Shown: positions 17,483 through 25,881 of the stretch, piece by piece
How the letters are laid out: the number at the start of each line of letters is the position of its first letter
Numbering within the stretch: the stretch's first letter is position 1
Source of the DNA: DATBVX01 sp963724625
GTDB lineage: Bacteria; Pseudomonadota; Gammaproteobacteria; Steroidobacterales; Steroidobacteraceae
Reading direction: 5' to 3'
Length of the DNA stretch: 64,000 nt
NCBI GenBank assembly: GCA_963724625.1
Contig: CAVRVO010000007.1
Location: 29,443 to 93,442, forward strand
Notes under the pieces: model-generated
Databases searched by the model: none
The model's input: the letters and a program-made list of their open reading frames with translations, nothing else
Told to the model about the DNA's origin: nothing
Program-made: the position numbers and the translations under genes

Positions 17483-18388
17483 ATGCCCCCGCCCGCAGCC
17501 GCATGCATCGGCACCGGAATCATTGGACGCTCATGGGCGCTCGTGCTGGCACGTTGCCATGAACGGGTGTGGCTCTTTGATGCGAGCAGCCACGCAGCCA
17601 ATGCGGCCAAAGCATACGTCGATGACATGATCGCTGGGCAAACACCCGATCTCTCCGGGCGTGTGCGTGTCGCGACGAGTCTCGGCGAAGCGGTCTCCGC
17701 GGCCTCCTACATCCAGGAAAGCGTGTCAGAGAACCTGGATGTGAAGCGAGCACTGTTTGCAGATATTGACGGCCTCGCGCCGCGCGATGCCATCTTGGCG
17801 AGTTCGACCTCTGAGTACCGCCCGACGGACATCTTTGCGGACGTCGACGGACGTGATCGATGCCTGGTTGCGCATCCACTCAACCCGCCACATCTCATCC
17901 CGGCTGTTGAAGTGTGCCCCGCGGCCTTCACCTCGCCCGGAGTCGTCGCTCGTGCCCTCGAGGTGCTGCGCACTGCGGGACAGCGGCCACTGCTGGTACG
18001 GCAGGAAGTCAGAGGATTTGTGATGAACCGTCTGCAACTGGCCGTTCTCCGGGAAGCATTGAGCCTGGTTGAGCACCGCGTGTGCTCGGTTGCAGACCTC
18101 GATGCCGCAATGAAATTCGGGCTGGCGCGACGTTGGGCTGCGCTCGGGCCGTTCGAGGCGAACTACCTCGCGACCGACAAGGGATATGAGTACTTTCTCA
18201 GTGCATACGGCGAAACGCTGAAGAGCATCGCGGACGACCTGACTCGCGCTTGGACGTTTGATGCCACCATCGGCCGCGAGGTCGATGCGCAGCTCAAGGA
18301 ATTCCTGCACGGCGAGCCGCGCGCGGATACCGAAGCGCGCCGCGACCGCAATTTGGACCGCATTGCCGATTGCGGCCTCGAGCCCTGA
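17483..18388 (+). CDS. 3-hydroxyacyl-CoA dehydrogenase family protein (carnitine/gulonate 3-dehydrogenase-like)
   Basis: This 301-residue protein has the Rossmann motif CIGTGIIGRSWALVLA at the N-terminus and the segment ASSTSEYRPTDIFADV followed by VAHPLNPPHLIPAVEV. The latter is typical of the lambda-crystallin/L-gulonate and L-carnitine dehydrogenase branch. The C-terminal 3HCDH helical domain has GFVMNRLQLAVLREALSLVE. The predicted reaction is NAD-dependent oxidation of a 3-hydroxy acid to a 3-keto acid, which would be a BKACE substrate. It is divergent from the CaiD-like gene and convergent with the ligase gene. Exact substrate uncertain. Confidence 0.8.
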   Translation: MPPPAAACIGTGIIGRSWALVLARCHERVWLFDASSHAANAAKAYVDDMIAGQTPDLSGRVRVATSLGEAVSAASYIQESVSENLDVKRALFADIDGLAPRDAILASSTSEYRPTDIFADVDGRDRCLVAHPLNPPHLIPAVEVCPAAFTSPGVVARALEVLRTAGQRPLLVRQEVRGFVMNRLQLAVLREALSLVEHRVCSVADLDAAMKFGLARRWAALGPFEANYLATDKGYEYFLSAYGETLKSIADDLTRAWTFDATIGREVDAQLKEFLHGEPRADTEARRDRNLDRIADCGLEP

Positions 18389-18410
18389 CAGGACCAGGTT
18401 CCTCAGGCCG

Positions 18411-20057
18411 CTAAGGTTTCTGCCTGACTATGGATGCTTCGGCATCCCAGGTGCCCGGGTCGAGGCTTCGCAACTTTTCCTTCTCGACCTTGCCGACCTG
18501 GTTGTGAGGCAGCTCAGGCAGTATCTGCACGTAACGTGGAACCATGAACCTGGCCATGTGCGTCGCACAGAAGTCGTGAATGTCCTTGGGCGTAGCCGTC
18601 CCCGGCTGGCGCAACGCCACCACCACCTTGACGTCCTGTTCCCCGAGTGGGGACGGCACGCCTACTGCCGCGCACTCTTCCACGAGTGGGCAGAGTGCGA
18701 GCGTCGCCTCCAGTTCGAATGAGGAGATGTTCTCGCCCCGCCTGCGAATCGTGTGCTTGAGGCGATCGACGTAGAACAGGAACCCGTCGACATCCAGGTA
18801 ACCCGAATCGCCGGTATGGAACCAGAGACTCCGCCAGGCTCGGACCGTAGCGGCGTCGTCTCCCTCGTAGCCCAGCATCAACAGCCCCGGCGCTCTCGGT
18901 CGAACGACAATCTCGCCGACCTTACCTGGTGCGACGGGCCGATCCTCTTCGTCCACAACGCTCAGCTCGAAGTCCGGCCCGGCGCGTCCGCAGGATCCCA
19001 GCGGAACGCGTTCACCGGGATACGCGGGCAAGGTGAGCAGTTCGGCTTCAGTCATGCCGTATTGCTCCATGATCGTGAGATCGAAGCGCTGCTCGAGCTC
19101 ACGATGGATGTCGCGCGGGATCGCCGCTGCGATCACGGATCTCAGGCTCGTCCTGGCATCCTCTGCGCTCGGCGCGGCGCGGGACCACAGGTGCAGCACG
19201 TTGCTCAGACCGCATACGATCGTGGCCTTGGTCTCCTCGATCTGCTTCCAGAATTGCGATCTCGAGAACGTCGGGAACTGCGCGAGCGTCCCGCCCACGA
19301 CCACCATCGACATCGTTTGATGCATCTGCCCCGCGATATGAAACAGCGGGAGCCAGGCGTGGAAGATGTCATCCTCATTCCATCCCCACGCGGCTGCAAC
19401 CCGGGCAGCACCGCGGCAATACGCGTTTTGCGGCAGCAAAACCGCCTTCGAGCGGCCCGTCGTGCCGGAGGTGAAGAGGATTCCAGCGAGGTCGGTTGGT
19501 CGCGGACGCGCGATCGCTTGCAGCAGGGCCCCGGCCGTGGCGTCGGACCAGTTCGTCACGCGCGGAGCCAGCGAAGCCGCTCCACTCGGAACCGCATCGA
19601 CAAAAATCACTTCGCGAAATGGCAGAGGCCCGAGCGATTGCAGCGCGGGCAGGGCACTGGCCTCCGTGACCAAGAGGTTCGCACCGCAGCGGCGGACCAT
19701 GTCCTGCAGGACGGGTCCGCGGTGCTCACGGTTCAAGGCGAAGTGCGCGGCGCCTGTCGCGACAGTCCCGAACCACGTCCACAGCGTGGTTGCCCGATTC
19801 GACAGGAAGGTCGCTACTCGCTGCCCGGATCCTCCAAGACCTTCGCGCTCGAGATGTCCGCCGAACCGCAGGATCTCATCCCACGCCTCGGCGTAGGTCC
19901 AACGGCGACCTTCGGAAACGAGAAACACGCGTCCGGAACTGCGCTCGACGCGCGCCAGCCACACCTCGGGAATCGATGCGTCGTCTGCGCCGACCAGGTC
20001 GCGCAGCAGTGAAACGGGCGGCGGAGCGCCGAGTTGCTGACCACCAGGCGTGAGCAT
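18411..20057 (-). CDS. AMP-forming acyl-CoA ligase, CaiC-like
   Basis: This 548-residue ANL-superfamily enzyme has the P-loop-like AGILFTSGTTGRSKAVLLPQ, the A5 motif MEQYGMTEAE, the A7 motif WFHTGDSGYLDVDGFLFYVD, the hinge RLKHTIRRRGENISSFELEA and a C-terminal lysine region HNQVGKVEKEKL. The RRGENIS hinge and overall pattern match crotonobetaine/carnitine-CoA ligases. It would activate a carboxylic acid to its CoA thioester for the neighbouring hydratase. The regulator gene (stop at 20058) lies directly upstream with no gap, so both are probably on one message. Confidence 0.84.
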   Translation of the reverse strand: MLTPGGQQLGAPPPVSLLRDLVGADDASIPEVWLARVERSSGRVFLVSEGRRWTYAEAWDEILRFGGHLEREGLGGSGQRVATFLSNRATTLWTWFGTVATGAAHFALNREHRGPVLQDMVRRCGANLLVTEASALPALQSLGPLPFREVIFVDAVPSGAASLAPRVTNWSDATAGALLQAIARPRPTDLAGILFTSGTTGRSKAVLLPQNAYCRGAARVAAAWGWNEDDIFHAWLPLFHIAGQMHQTMSMVVVGGTLAQFPTFSRSQFWKQIEETKATIVCGLSNVLHLWSRAAPSAEDARTSLRSVIAAAIPRDIHRELEQRFDLTIMEQYGMTEAELLTLPAYPGERVPLGSCGRAGPDFELSVVDEEDRPVAPGKVGEIVVRPRAPGLLMLGYEGDDAATVRAWRSLWFHTGDSGYLDVDGFLFYVDRLKHTIRRRGENISSFELEATLALCPLVEECAAVGVPSPLGEQDVKVVVALRQPGTATPKDIHDFCATHMARFMVPRYVQILPELPHNQVGKVEKEKLRSLDPGTWDAEASIVRQKP

Positions 20058-20792
20058 TCAGTGGGAGTGCGACGCGGAGGCGCGGTGCGAAAGCGCGATC
20101 GAAGCGCGCTGCTGCGGCAGTCTGATCTTCATCGTGAGCCGGATGTCGCGTCGAATGGCGGCTGCGGTCTCCCGACTATTCTTCTCTCGTAGTGCCTGGA
20201 GCAGCTCCTGGTGATGGCCGATGCTGGGCTGCGCCAGCTGGGCGGGATTCTCCGCCATCTGCCGCATTCTCAGGATGAGGTAGGGGCCACTTTGCATCCA
20301 CAGCGATTCGATGTGCGACAGCAGGGTTGGCTGTCGTGATGCACCGTAGATCGTGAACAGCATCTGAGCATTGGCGTCGAGAGCTTCCGTGTAGCGCGCT
20401 GCACGAAAGTGGATCGTAATCTGTCGATCGATCTCGAGTACGCGAGCCAGAGTCTCTGGAGTCATCAGCCGGCAACCCTTTGCGGCGGCGTAGCCTTCGA
20501 GAAGGAGTCGCACGTGGCACAGGTCGGTGAACTCACGCCGCGTCAACAAAGGAATGCGAAAGGCGCGGCTTGTGGGCATTTCCACGGCTCGATCCGCGAC
20601 CAGGCGCGTCAACGCATCACGAACTGGCATGACACTGGTGCCGAATTCCTCGGCCAGCGCCCGGATCGTCAGCGCTTCGCCGGGCGCAAAATGCCCGCAC
20701 ATGATCGCGGTTCGCAGCTGCCCGTGGATGCGTTCGTGCAGCGGCGACTTGTCGACGCGCAGCAGTACGCGGTTCCGCTTCATCGCGCTCAA
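20058..20792 (-). CDS. GntR-family transcriptional regulator, FCD type
   Basis: This 244-residue protein has a winged helix (LHERIHGQLRTAIMCGHFAP, LAEEFGTSVMPVRDALTRLV) and an FCD effector domain of helices from about residue 95. FCD regulators usually bind carboxylate effectors and repress catabolic operons. Its position directly before the ligase gene suggests it controls this island. ATG codons at 20792 and 20783 are both possible. No clear palindromic operator was seen in the 33 bp upstream. Confidence 0.87.
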   Translation of the reverse strand: MSAMKRNRVLLRVDKSPLHERIHGQLRTAIMCGHFAPGEALTIRALAEEFGTSVMPVRDALTRLVADRAVEMPTSRAFRIPLLTRREFTDLCHVRLLLEGYAAAKGCRLMTPETLARVLEIDRQITIHFRAARYTEALDANAQMLFTIYGASRQPTLLSHIESLWMQSGPYLILRMRQMAENPAQLAQPSIGHHQELLQALREKNSRETAAAIRRDIRLTMKIRLPQQRASIALSHRASASHSH

Positions 20793-20825
20793 CGGCCTAC
20801 GACCCCCCAGCGCGATCGCCCGAAA

Positions 20826-21242
20826 TCATGCAAAACGGAATGCGGCATCTCCCTGCACCACTGCCTTGCCATCTGGCCGTTCACAAGAGAGCTCGACTTC
20901 GACGATCCGCTCGCCGTCGCGCTCGAATTTCCGGGCCACTCTTGCACGATAGGTCAGCACTTCGCCCAGCGCGATCACATCCCTGAAGCGTACCTTGTAG
21001 CGTCGAATACAGTCGACTCCGAAGTGACGCGTGGCGTAGGTCGCGAGTATTCCAGCGTGGAGCAGGCCCAGGGAGAAGACACCCCGATAACCGAAACTGC
21101 GCGCGTGCTCATCATCATGGTGAGCTGCGTCAAAATCACCCGACGCGCCCTGGTAGCGGACAATGTCGGTGCGAGTCACCGCTCGATCCACCCATGGTTC
21201 GAGTTCGAGACCCGGAACGATTTCCTCCCACTTCATTTCCAA
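20826..21242 (-). CDS. MaoC-like (R)-specific enoyl-CoA hydratase, C-terminal-type subunit
   Basis: This 138-residue hotdog protein has the hydratase-2 signature in DIVRYQGASGDFDAAHHDDE (catalytic D and H), then YRGVFSLGLLHAGIL. This corresponds to the catalytic half of two-domain MaoC proteins. The other half is the next gene upstream (21251-21709), 8 bp away, so the pair probably forms a heteromer that hydrates an enoyl-CoA. It would offer stereochemistry different from the crotonase-type hydratase nearby. Confidence 0.85.
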   Translation of the reverse strand: MEMKWEEIVPGLELEPWVDRAVTRTDIVRYQGASGDFDAAHHDDEHARSFGYRGVFSLGLLHAGILATYATRHFGVDCIRRYKVRFRDVIALGEVLTYRARVARKFERDGERIVEVELSCERPDGKAVVQGDAAFRFA

Positions 21243-21250
21243 CCTCTGGC

Positions 21251-21709
21251 CTAGCTTGACGGAGCCGACTCGGTCTTGACGACGGTGGTTCGGCTCACTG
21301 CAACCGGCCGGCCCTGCGCATCCTGAAACTCGGTTTCAGACACCACGAAGATCAACTTGCCGCCGCGGCGCCCTTCTTTTTCGTAGACGTCCGCAATCTT
21401 CGTGCGCGCGCGCAGCGTGGTACCTGCCCGCGGAGGCGGGCCGAAGAACTCATACTCTTCCTCTGCGTGCAGCAGGATGGATCGGTCAATCTCGACCTGC
21501 GCCAGGGCTGTGTCTCCTGGCTCATCGAAGGTATAACCCCAGAAGCGTCCCGCGACTACCAGGAAGGTCGGCGGAATGTGCGGGTTGGTCTCCGCGAGGT
21601 ACTCCGGGAGATCGGCTTTGATCGCGCGCGCGAACTCGCGAACTTTGCCGCGCTCGAGTGGAACCTCGAACCATGGACCCGAGACTCCCACATCGCTCTT
21701 GCTGACCAT
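21251..21709 (-). CDS. MaoC-like dehydratase, N-terminal (FAS1-like) subunit
   Basis: This 152-residue hotdog domain of the MaoC_dehydrat_N type has VREFARAIKADLPEYLAE, IPPTFLVVAGRF, then ILLHAEEEYEFFGPPPRAGT with the conserved H-x-E-x-x-x-E-F-F. It lacks the catalytic D-x-x-x-x-H of hydratase 2 and is expected to pair with the product of 20826-21242. The two proteins correspond to the halves of one-chain hydratases such as HTD2-like proteins. Confidence 0.84.
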   Translation of the reverse strand: MVSKSDVGVSGPWFEVPLERGKVREFARAIKADLPEYLAETNPHIPPTFLVVAGRFWGYTFDEPGDTALAQVEIDRSILLHAEEEYEFFGPPPRAGTTLRARTKIADVYEKEGRRGGKLIFVVSETEFQDAQGRPVAVSRTTVVKTESAPSS

Positions 21710-21830
21710 CTATGACCTCGCAATACGCGTTTATGCTCCGACGGTACGCCGACTACGTGCCGCGCGTTCCACTGCTCACCACAAAATACACGCTCCGCAC
21801 AGGGTAGCGGACGACTGGCACAGCCTGCGC

Positions 21831-22709
21831 CTAACGCTGTTTCATCAGCAACTCGCTGCGCGCTCTGCCCAGCATTCCCGTGGAGCGCCGCCAGAGCAAC
21901 GGAAAATCTGGGCCGCAGAGCCGATCGCCGTGCTTCAGGCCATGACCGTCCTTGAGCGTGGCCCAGGGGAACACTCCCTCGTCATAGACCGCGTCATCTG
22001 CAGCCCAGCGAAATGTCGCACGCCGCGCCCGGTGCGCTGAAGGATTGCCCGCGTTCGCATGCAGCGTGCGTGGCTCGAAGACCAGGACATCTCCTGGCAA
22101 CATGTCCCAGGACAGGATACGCAGCGTCGCCCTCTGCGCCTCGATGTCCGGGACCGGTTTCAGTGAGGAGGCTCCGGAGTCCACGTAGTAGCTCGCTGAA
22201 CCTTTCTCGGAAAAATTGGGCGGGGTGTACAGCTCTCCCCACAAGTGAGACCCGGCGACGATTTCCAACGAGCTTTCGCGTGCCACCGGATCCAGCGGAA
22301 TCCACGTGATGCAGAAACGACCGGCAACCTCGTAGTAGGGCTGGTCGTGGTGCCAGGGACTCGGCGTCGCTGAACCGGCGGCCTTCTCAAAGAACTGGTC
22401 CTCGAGGAAGCAGACCCCTTCGACACCCATCAGTTGCCCCGCGATCGCCGCCATCGGCGAGTCGAAGAAAAACTCCTGGTATTCAGGGATCGTCGGCCAG
22501 GTCCAGTAGTCCTTTACGCAGCGACCTGCCGTCCCGGGCGCTGTGAAGTCGACGAAGTTCTTGCCGGGGTGGGCGATGTTTCGATCGATCCCTGCGTTCA
22601 GCGTCTCGATCCAATGCTCATCCAGAACGCCCCTGAGTATCACGGCGCCATTTTCCTGGTACGTACTTATTGCGTGCGGAGAAACGACAGTACGGTCAGA
22701 AAGGGTCAT
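21831..22709 (-). CDS. Phytanoyl-CoA dioxygenase (PhyH) family Fe(II)/2-oxoglutarate oxygenase
   Basis: This 292-residue protein shows the iron ligands in PSPWHHDQPYYEVAG (H-x-D) and the distal histidine with the 2-oxoglutarate arginine in EPRTLHANAGNPSAHRARRA. Such enzymes hydroxylate small or CoA-linked substrates using O2. The gene sits between the MaoC pair and an SDR on the same strand and may supply the hydroxyl that the SDR then oxidises. gamma-Butyrobetaine hydroxylases belong to a different 2OG family, so that activity should not be assumed. Confidence 0.87.
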   Translation of the reverse strand: MTLSDRTVVSPHAISTYQENGAVILRGVLDEHWIETLNAGIDRNIAHPGKNFVDFTAPGTAGRCVKDYWTWPTIPEYQEFFFDSPMAAIAGQLMGVEGVCFLEDQFFEKAAGSATPSPWHHDQPYYEVAGRFCITWIPLDPVARESSLEIVAGSHLWGELYTPPNFSEKGSASYYVDSGASSLKPVPDIEAQRATLRILSWDMLPGDVLVFEPRTLHANAGNPSAHRARRATFRWAADDAVYDEGVFPWATLKDGHGLKHGDRLCGPDFPLLWRRSTGMLGRARSELLMKQR

Positions 22710-22736
22710 CGTGCCCTCAAAGAATGGGCGCCAGGT

Positions 22737-23564
22737 TCACGCTTGTCGCCCGGTCAAGCCACCATCGACTACGAGCATGTGGCCGTTGACATAGGAAGCT
22801 GCATCAGAGGCAAGGAACACCGAGGCATTCGCGACATCCCAAGCGCTTCCCTGTTTCCCGGTAGGCGAGCGCGCATCCCGCTTGCGTGTCGTTTCGGCAT
22901 CTCCGCCTTCGTGTCCAACGATTCCCTGATGGGCGTGAATCTGTGGCGTGTCGATCAGGCCGGGTACCACACAATTCGCGCGGATCCCTTTAGGGGCATA
23001 GTGAATGGCGATGGTCCGAACCAGCTGCTCGAGGGCCGCCTTCGAGGCGTTGTATGCACAGAGTGGATATTCGGAGACGCGACTGGACAGGATTGACGAC
23101 GTGCAAGTGATAACGCCGCGGTGCTGCCTCGTCATGATGGGCAGCGCGAACCTGCAGGCGACAAAGACCGCCCTGACGTTGATGGCGAACGCCTTGTCCC
23201 AGTCCTCCTCGGTGCCGTCAACAGGGTCGCCGAAGGGCGCGTAGGCCGCGTTGTAGTGCATGACATCGAGAGAGCCGAACTCGGCAAGACCTCGTTCGAT
23301 GGCGCGACGCAAGTCGCCTGAGGAAACCGTCTCCCCGGTGAGCGCCAGGCAACGCCCACCTTCAGCAATTATGAAATCACGCGTTTCGTTCGCACGTTCG
23401 GTGACGTGATCAAAGGCCATCACCTGGGCACCCGCGCGTGCGTAGGCTACGGAGATCGCCTTGCCGTTGCTCCACCCGAGCCCGGATGACCCGGCACCGA
23501 GCACGAGAGCCGTCCTTCCGGCGAGGAGTGTTGATTCGAGGCGTGGCTCGTCGATCATTTCCAT
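22737..23564 (-). CDS. Short-chain dehydrogenase/reductase (SDR)
   Basis: This 275-residue classical SDR has the cofactor motif ALVLGAGSSGLGWSNGKAIS, the NAG-like MHYNAAYAPFG, catalytic serine in CTSSILSS, and YNASK. A long variable loop (HAHQGIVGHEGGDAETTRKR) lies where the substrate lid is. It ends in the usual GHMLVVDGGLTG. NAD(P)-dependent alcohol/ketone interconversion is expected. It overlaps the 3'-terminal neighbour by 10 bp in tandem (the M19 gene stop at 23555 lies inside its start region). Confidence 0.88.
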   Translation of the reverse strand: MEMIDEPRLESTLLAGRTALVLGAGSSGLGWSNGKAISVAYARAGAQVMAFDHVTERANETRDFIIAEGGRCLALTGETVSSGDLRRAIERGLAEFGSLDVMHYNAAYAPFGDPVDGTEEDWDKAFAINVRAVFVACRFALPIMTRQHRGVITCTSSILSSRVSEYPLCAYNASKAALEQLVRTIAIHYAPKGIRANCVVPGLIDTPQIHAHQGIVGHEGGDAETTRKRDARSPTGKQGSAWDVANASVFLASDAASYVNGHMLVVDGGLTGRQA

Positions 23565-24589
23565 ACGGCGCCGGCCACGCGCAGGAAGTTCTCGCCCAGG
23601 ATTCCGCGTACATCACGCTCCGCGTAGCCGCTGTCGAGCAGCGCTTGCGTCAGTGTCGGGATCGACTCCGGCGGCACGAAGCTGACGTGCTCCCAGGCGC
23701 GCCCTCCCTGAAACCATTCGTCTGGGCGTTCTCGCATGTAGCGCATGACCAACGCCGCGTCCGCGCAGAAGTCGAGACCGAGTGCGATATGCTCGGGACC
23801 GACGAGGTTGGCCACGTATTGAATGTGCTTCAGCATCATGGGAATGCTCGCTTCCGTCGCCCCTTGATAGGCGCTGCTGCCGGACATCCCAATGATTCCG
23901 CCCTTCGCGGCGCAGGCCCGTATCTGCTCGTCAGTGATGTTGCGAAAGTGGGGATGCACGCCGGCGGGCATTGAATGCGAGAACATGACCGGGCCGTCAT
24001 AGATCTCCATGGCCTCGAGCGACGTTCGGCGTCCCGTATGGCTCAAATCGAGCAGCATCCCAACCCGGTACATTTCGCGAACGACCTGCCGGCCGAAGCT
24101 GGATAGCCCGCCGTCGTGCGGTTCGATGCAGCCGCTGCCGAGATCATTCTGCCGGTTGAACGCGATCAGGTTGTATCGCACACCGAGCGTGTAGTAGACC
24201 GACACCATTTCAAGCCTGCGCGCGAGGCAAGCGTTCCCCTCGAAGTGCAGACCGACCGCCAGGCGTCCGGTCGCCTTCGCGTGTCGAATGTCCTGCACGC
24301 TTCCGGCAAGCAGAAATCGGTCCGGCTCGCGAAGGACTCGTGCCCGCACTGCTGCCAGGCGCGCGACAGCGCCGCCAATACCGTAGTCGTCGCCCGCGAT
24401 CGTGAAAGACACGAAGTCATAGCCAGATGCCGCGAACCTGTCGGTCAATCCGAAGCGATTGCCCACCTCTTCGTGTATTGGCAGAACGATCTCACATACG
24501 CAGGCGTCGCGGTGGATCTGAGCAGCTCGCGTCGACACCGCCCAGGCGGCGGCAAGTTGCGCAACATCTGCGTGCTGGTGAGCCGTCAT
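23555..24589 (-). CDS. M19 (membrane/renal dipeptidase) family protein with altered metal site
   Basis: This 344-residue TIM-barrel protein keeps the bridging glutamate in VGLHFEGNACLA and the histidines in LLDLSHTG and VMFSHSMPAGVHPH, and ends in RGILGENFLRV. The usual N-terminal D-G-H-N-D motif is replaced by RDACVCEIVLPIHEE, so at least one metal ligand pair differs. It could be a dipeptidase or an amidase for another small amide. It is the first gene of the run of same-strand genes down to the MaoC pair. Confidence 0.8.
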   Translation of the reverse strand: MTAHQHADVAQLAAAWAVSTRAAQIHRDACVCEIVLPIHEEVGNRFGLTDRFAASGYDFVSFTIAGDDYGIGGAVARLAAVRARVLREPDRFLLAGSVQDIRHAKATGRLAVGLHFEGNACLARRLEMVSVYYTLGVRYNLIAFNRQNDLGSGCIEPHDGGLSSFGRQVVREMYRVGMLLDLSHTGRRTSLEAMEIYDGPVMFSHSMPAGVHPHFRNITDEQIRACAAKGGIIGMSGSSAYQGATEASIPMMLKHIQYVANLVGPEHIALGLDFCADAALVMRYMRERPDEWFQGGRAWEHVSFVPPESIPTLTQALLDSGYAERDVRGILGENFLRVAGAVWK

Positions 24590-24687
24590 CGCCGGATTCA
24601 GCCCAATAGATGCGTGTCAGGCTAGCAGTCGGCCCGGTCGCTGCTTCGGCAGACCATCCAGAAATCTGTGCGTACCGTACAAACGGC

Positions 24688-25644
24688 TCAGATCGCGTGC
24701 TGGCGTCGCATCGCTGCCGGAGTCATGCGATGAAAGCGGTGAAAGGTGCGAGTGAAGCTCGAGACATCCTGGTAACCGACTCGCATCGCGATCTCTGAAA
24801 TCGCAAGCTGGCCGCTGCGGATCAATTGCGAAGCCTTCTGCATCCGGATCTCGCGCAGATAAGCCTGCAAGGTATTGCCGTACTGTTGGTGGAAGACCTC
24901 GGCCAGACGACTTCTGCTGAGTCCCACGGCCCGCGCCACACTCTCCAACGTATGGTTGCACTCCGGCTTCGCCCGCAGGAGTTCGGCTGCGTGACCGGCC
25001 AGTATCCTGATCCTGCAATGGGCGGAAGCCGTTGAGGGGGCCTTCGGCCGGACGATCGAGCTGTTAAGCAGCTCGCCGATGAGCAGCCAGGCGTGAGCCT
25101 CGATGCATGCGTCCCGCAGCGGGTGGCTGCCCGGCATGCTCAGCATTGCCCGCGTCGACTCCAACATCCGCTCCGAAAGCAGCGTATTGGTCAGCGTTTG
25201 CGCGGGTGTCAGGCAATTGCGCCGATCGAGCACAACCAGCGGCACGACAATGGCAATCTCCTGGCCGTAGCCTGCGTCGAATGTGCGCGTGACCGCCAAC
25301 CGATCGCGTGCCATTACGGCCGCACACTGCGGTTCGCCGATCGAGACGCTCTCGCCTCCGTCCACGGATAGTCGGCCCGACCCGCACAGAGAGAAGAGGG
25401 CGAGCAGGCAGTCGGACATGGTGAGAATGTGCTGGCGTTCGGACTCGATGCGCCATTCATACAGTTCCGCCACTGCTCCGCGATGGAGCCGGAACATCTC
25501 TCCCCAGGCTTGCCTTCCGGTCTCGCAGTAGTTGATTCGGCACGAAGTCGTCTTTGCTTCCGGATCCGTCGGGCGACCGACCACGGTCTGGCATCGATGA
25601 TGTAGAAGACGCGTACGCAGAGGGGTGACGTCGTAGGTCTGCAT
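24688..25644 (-). CDS. AraC-family transcriptional regulator
   Basis: This 318-residue protein has two helix-turn-helix motifs at the C-terminus: LESVARAVGLSRSRLAEVFH and ISEIAMRVGYQDVSSFTRTF, followed by FHRFHRMTPAAMRR. The N-terminal part is an effector-binding cupin-like region. I start at the ATG at 25644. The frame is open to 25704, but that stretch is occupied by a strong nested palindrome better explained as an operator. It probably activates the genes downstream on the same strand. Confidence 0.86.
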   Translation of the reverse strand: MQTYDVTPLRTRLLHHRCQTVVGRPTDPEAKTTSCRINYCETGRQAWGEMFRLHRGAVAELYEWRIESERQHILTMSDCLLALFSLCGSGRLSVDGGESVSIGEPQCAAVMARDRLAVTRTFDAGYGQEIAIVVPLVVLDRRNCLTPAQTLTNTLLSERMLESTRAMLSMPGSHPLRDACIEAHAWLLIGELLNSSIVRPKAPSTASAHCRIRILAGHAAELLRAKPECNHTLESVARAVGLSRSRLAEVFHQQYGNTLQAYLREIRMQKASQLIRSGQLAISEIAMRVGYQDVSSFTRTFHRFHRMTPAAMRRQHAI

Positions 25645-25652
25645 GCCCGGGC

Positions 25653-25710
25653 CCCGTCTTGTCTGGTGGTATGTGTGATAACACATATCACAGACGGCAC
25701 ACAAGACGGG
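25653..25710. promoter_or_regulatory. Nested inverted repeats upstream of the AraC gene
   Basis: An outer perfect 10-base pair of arms, cccgtcttgt (25653-25662) and acaagacggg (25701-25710), encloses an inner dyad tatgtgt-gata-acacata (25670-25687). The inner core is the most AT-rich spot of this intergenic region. The position, directly before the AraC start and about 170 bp before the divergent GST gene, fits an operator or autoregulatory site. Confidence 0.55.
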
Positions 25711-25881
25711 CGGCGCGGCTGGATCAGTTGCGGATGCTCAATGCACCCAGAGCAGGCCACCCACGTCGCAGGTGCACTCGACGGCGGGGCAATGGCTATT
25801 GCACGAAGGTGTCGGGTCGACACGTGAGGCATCAGATATACGATATTGGTGATCCCAGCCAACCGGGGTGGGGCTCCGTAC

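Noticed and set aside
25674..25692. CRP-like site tgtga...tcaca upstream of the AraC gene
   Set aside because: The half sites are 9 bases apart rather than 6, and the sequence is better explained by the nested dyads.
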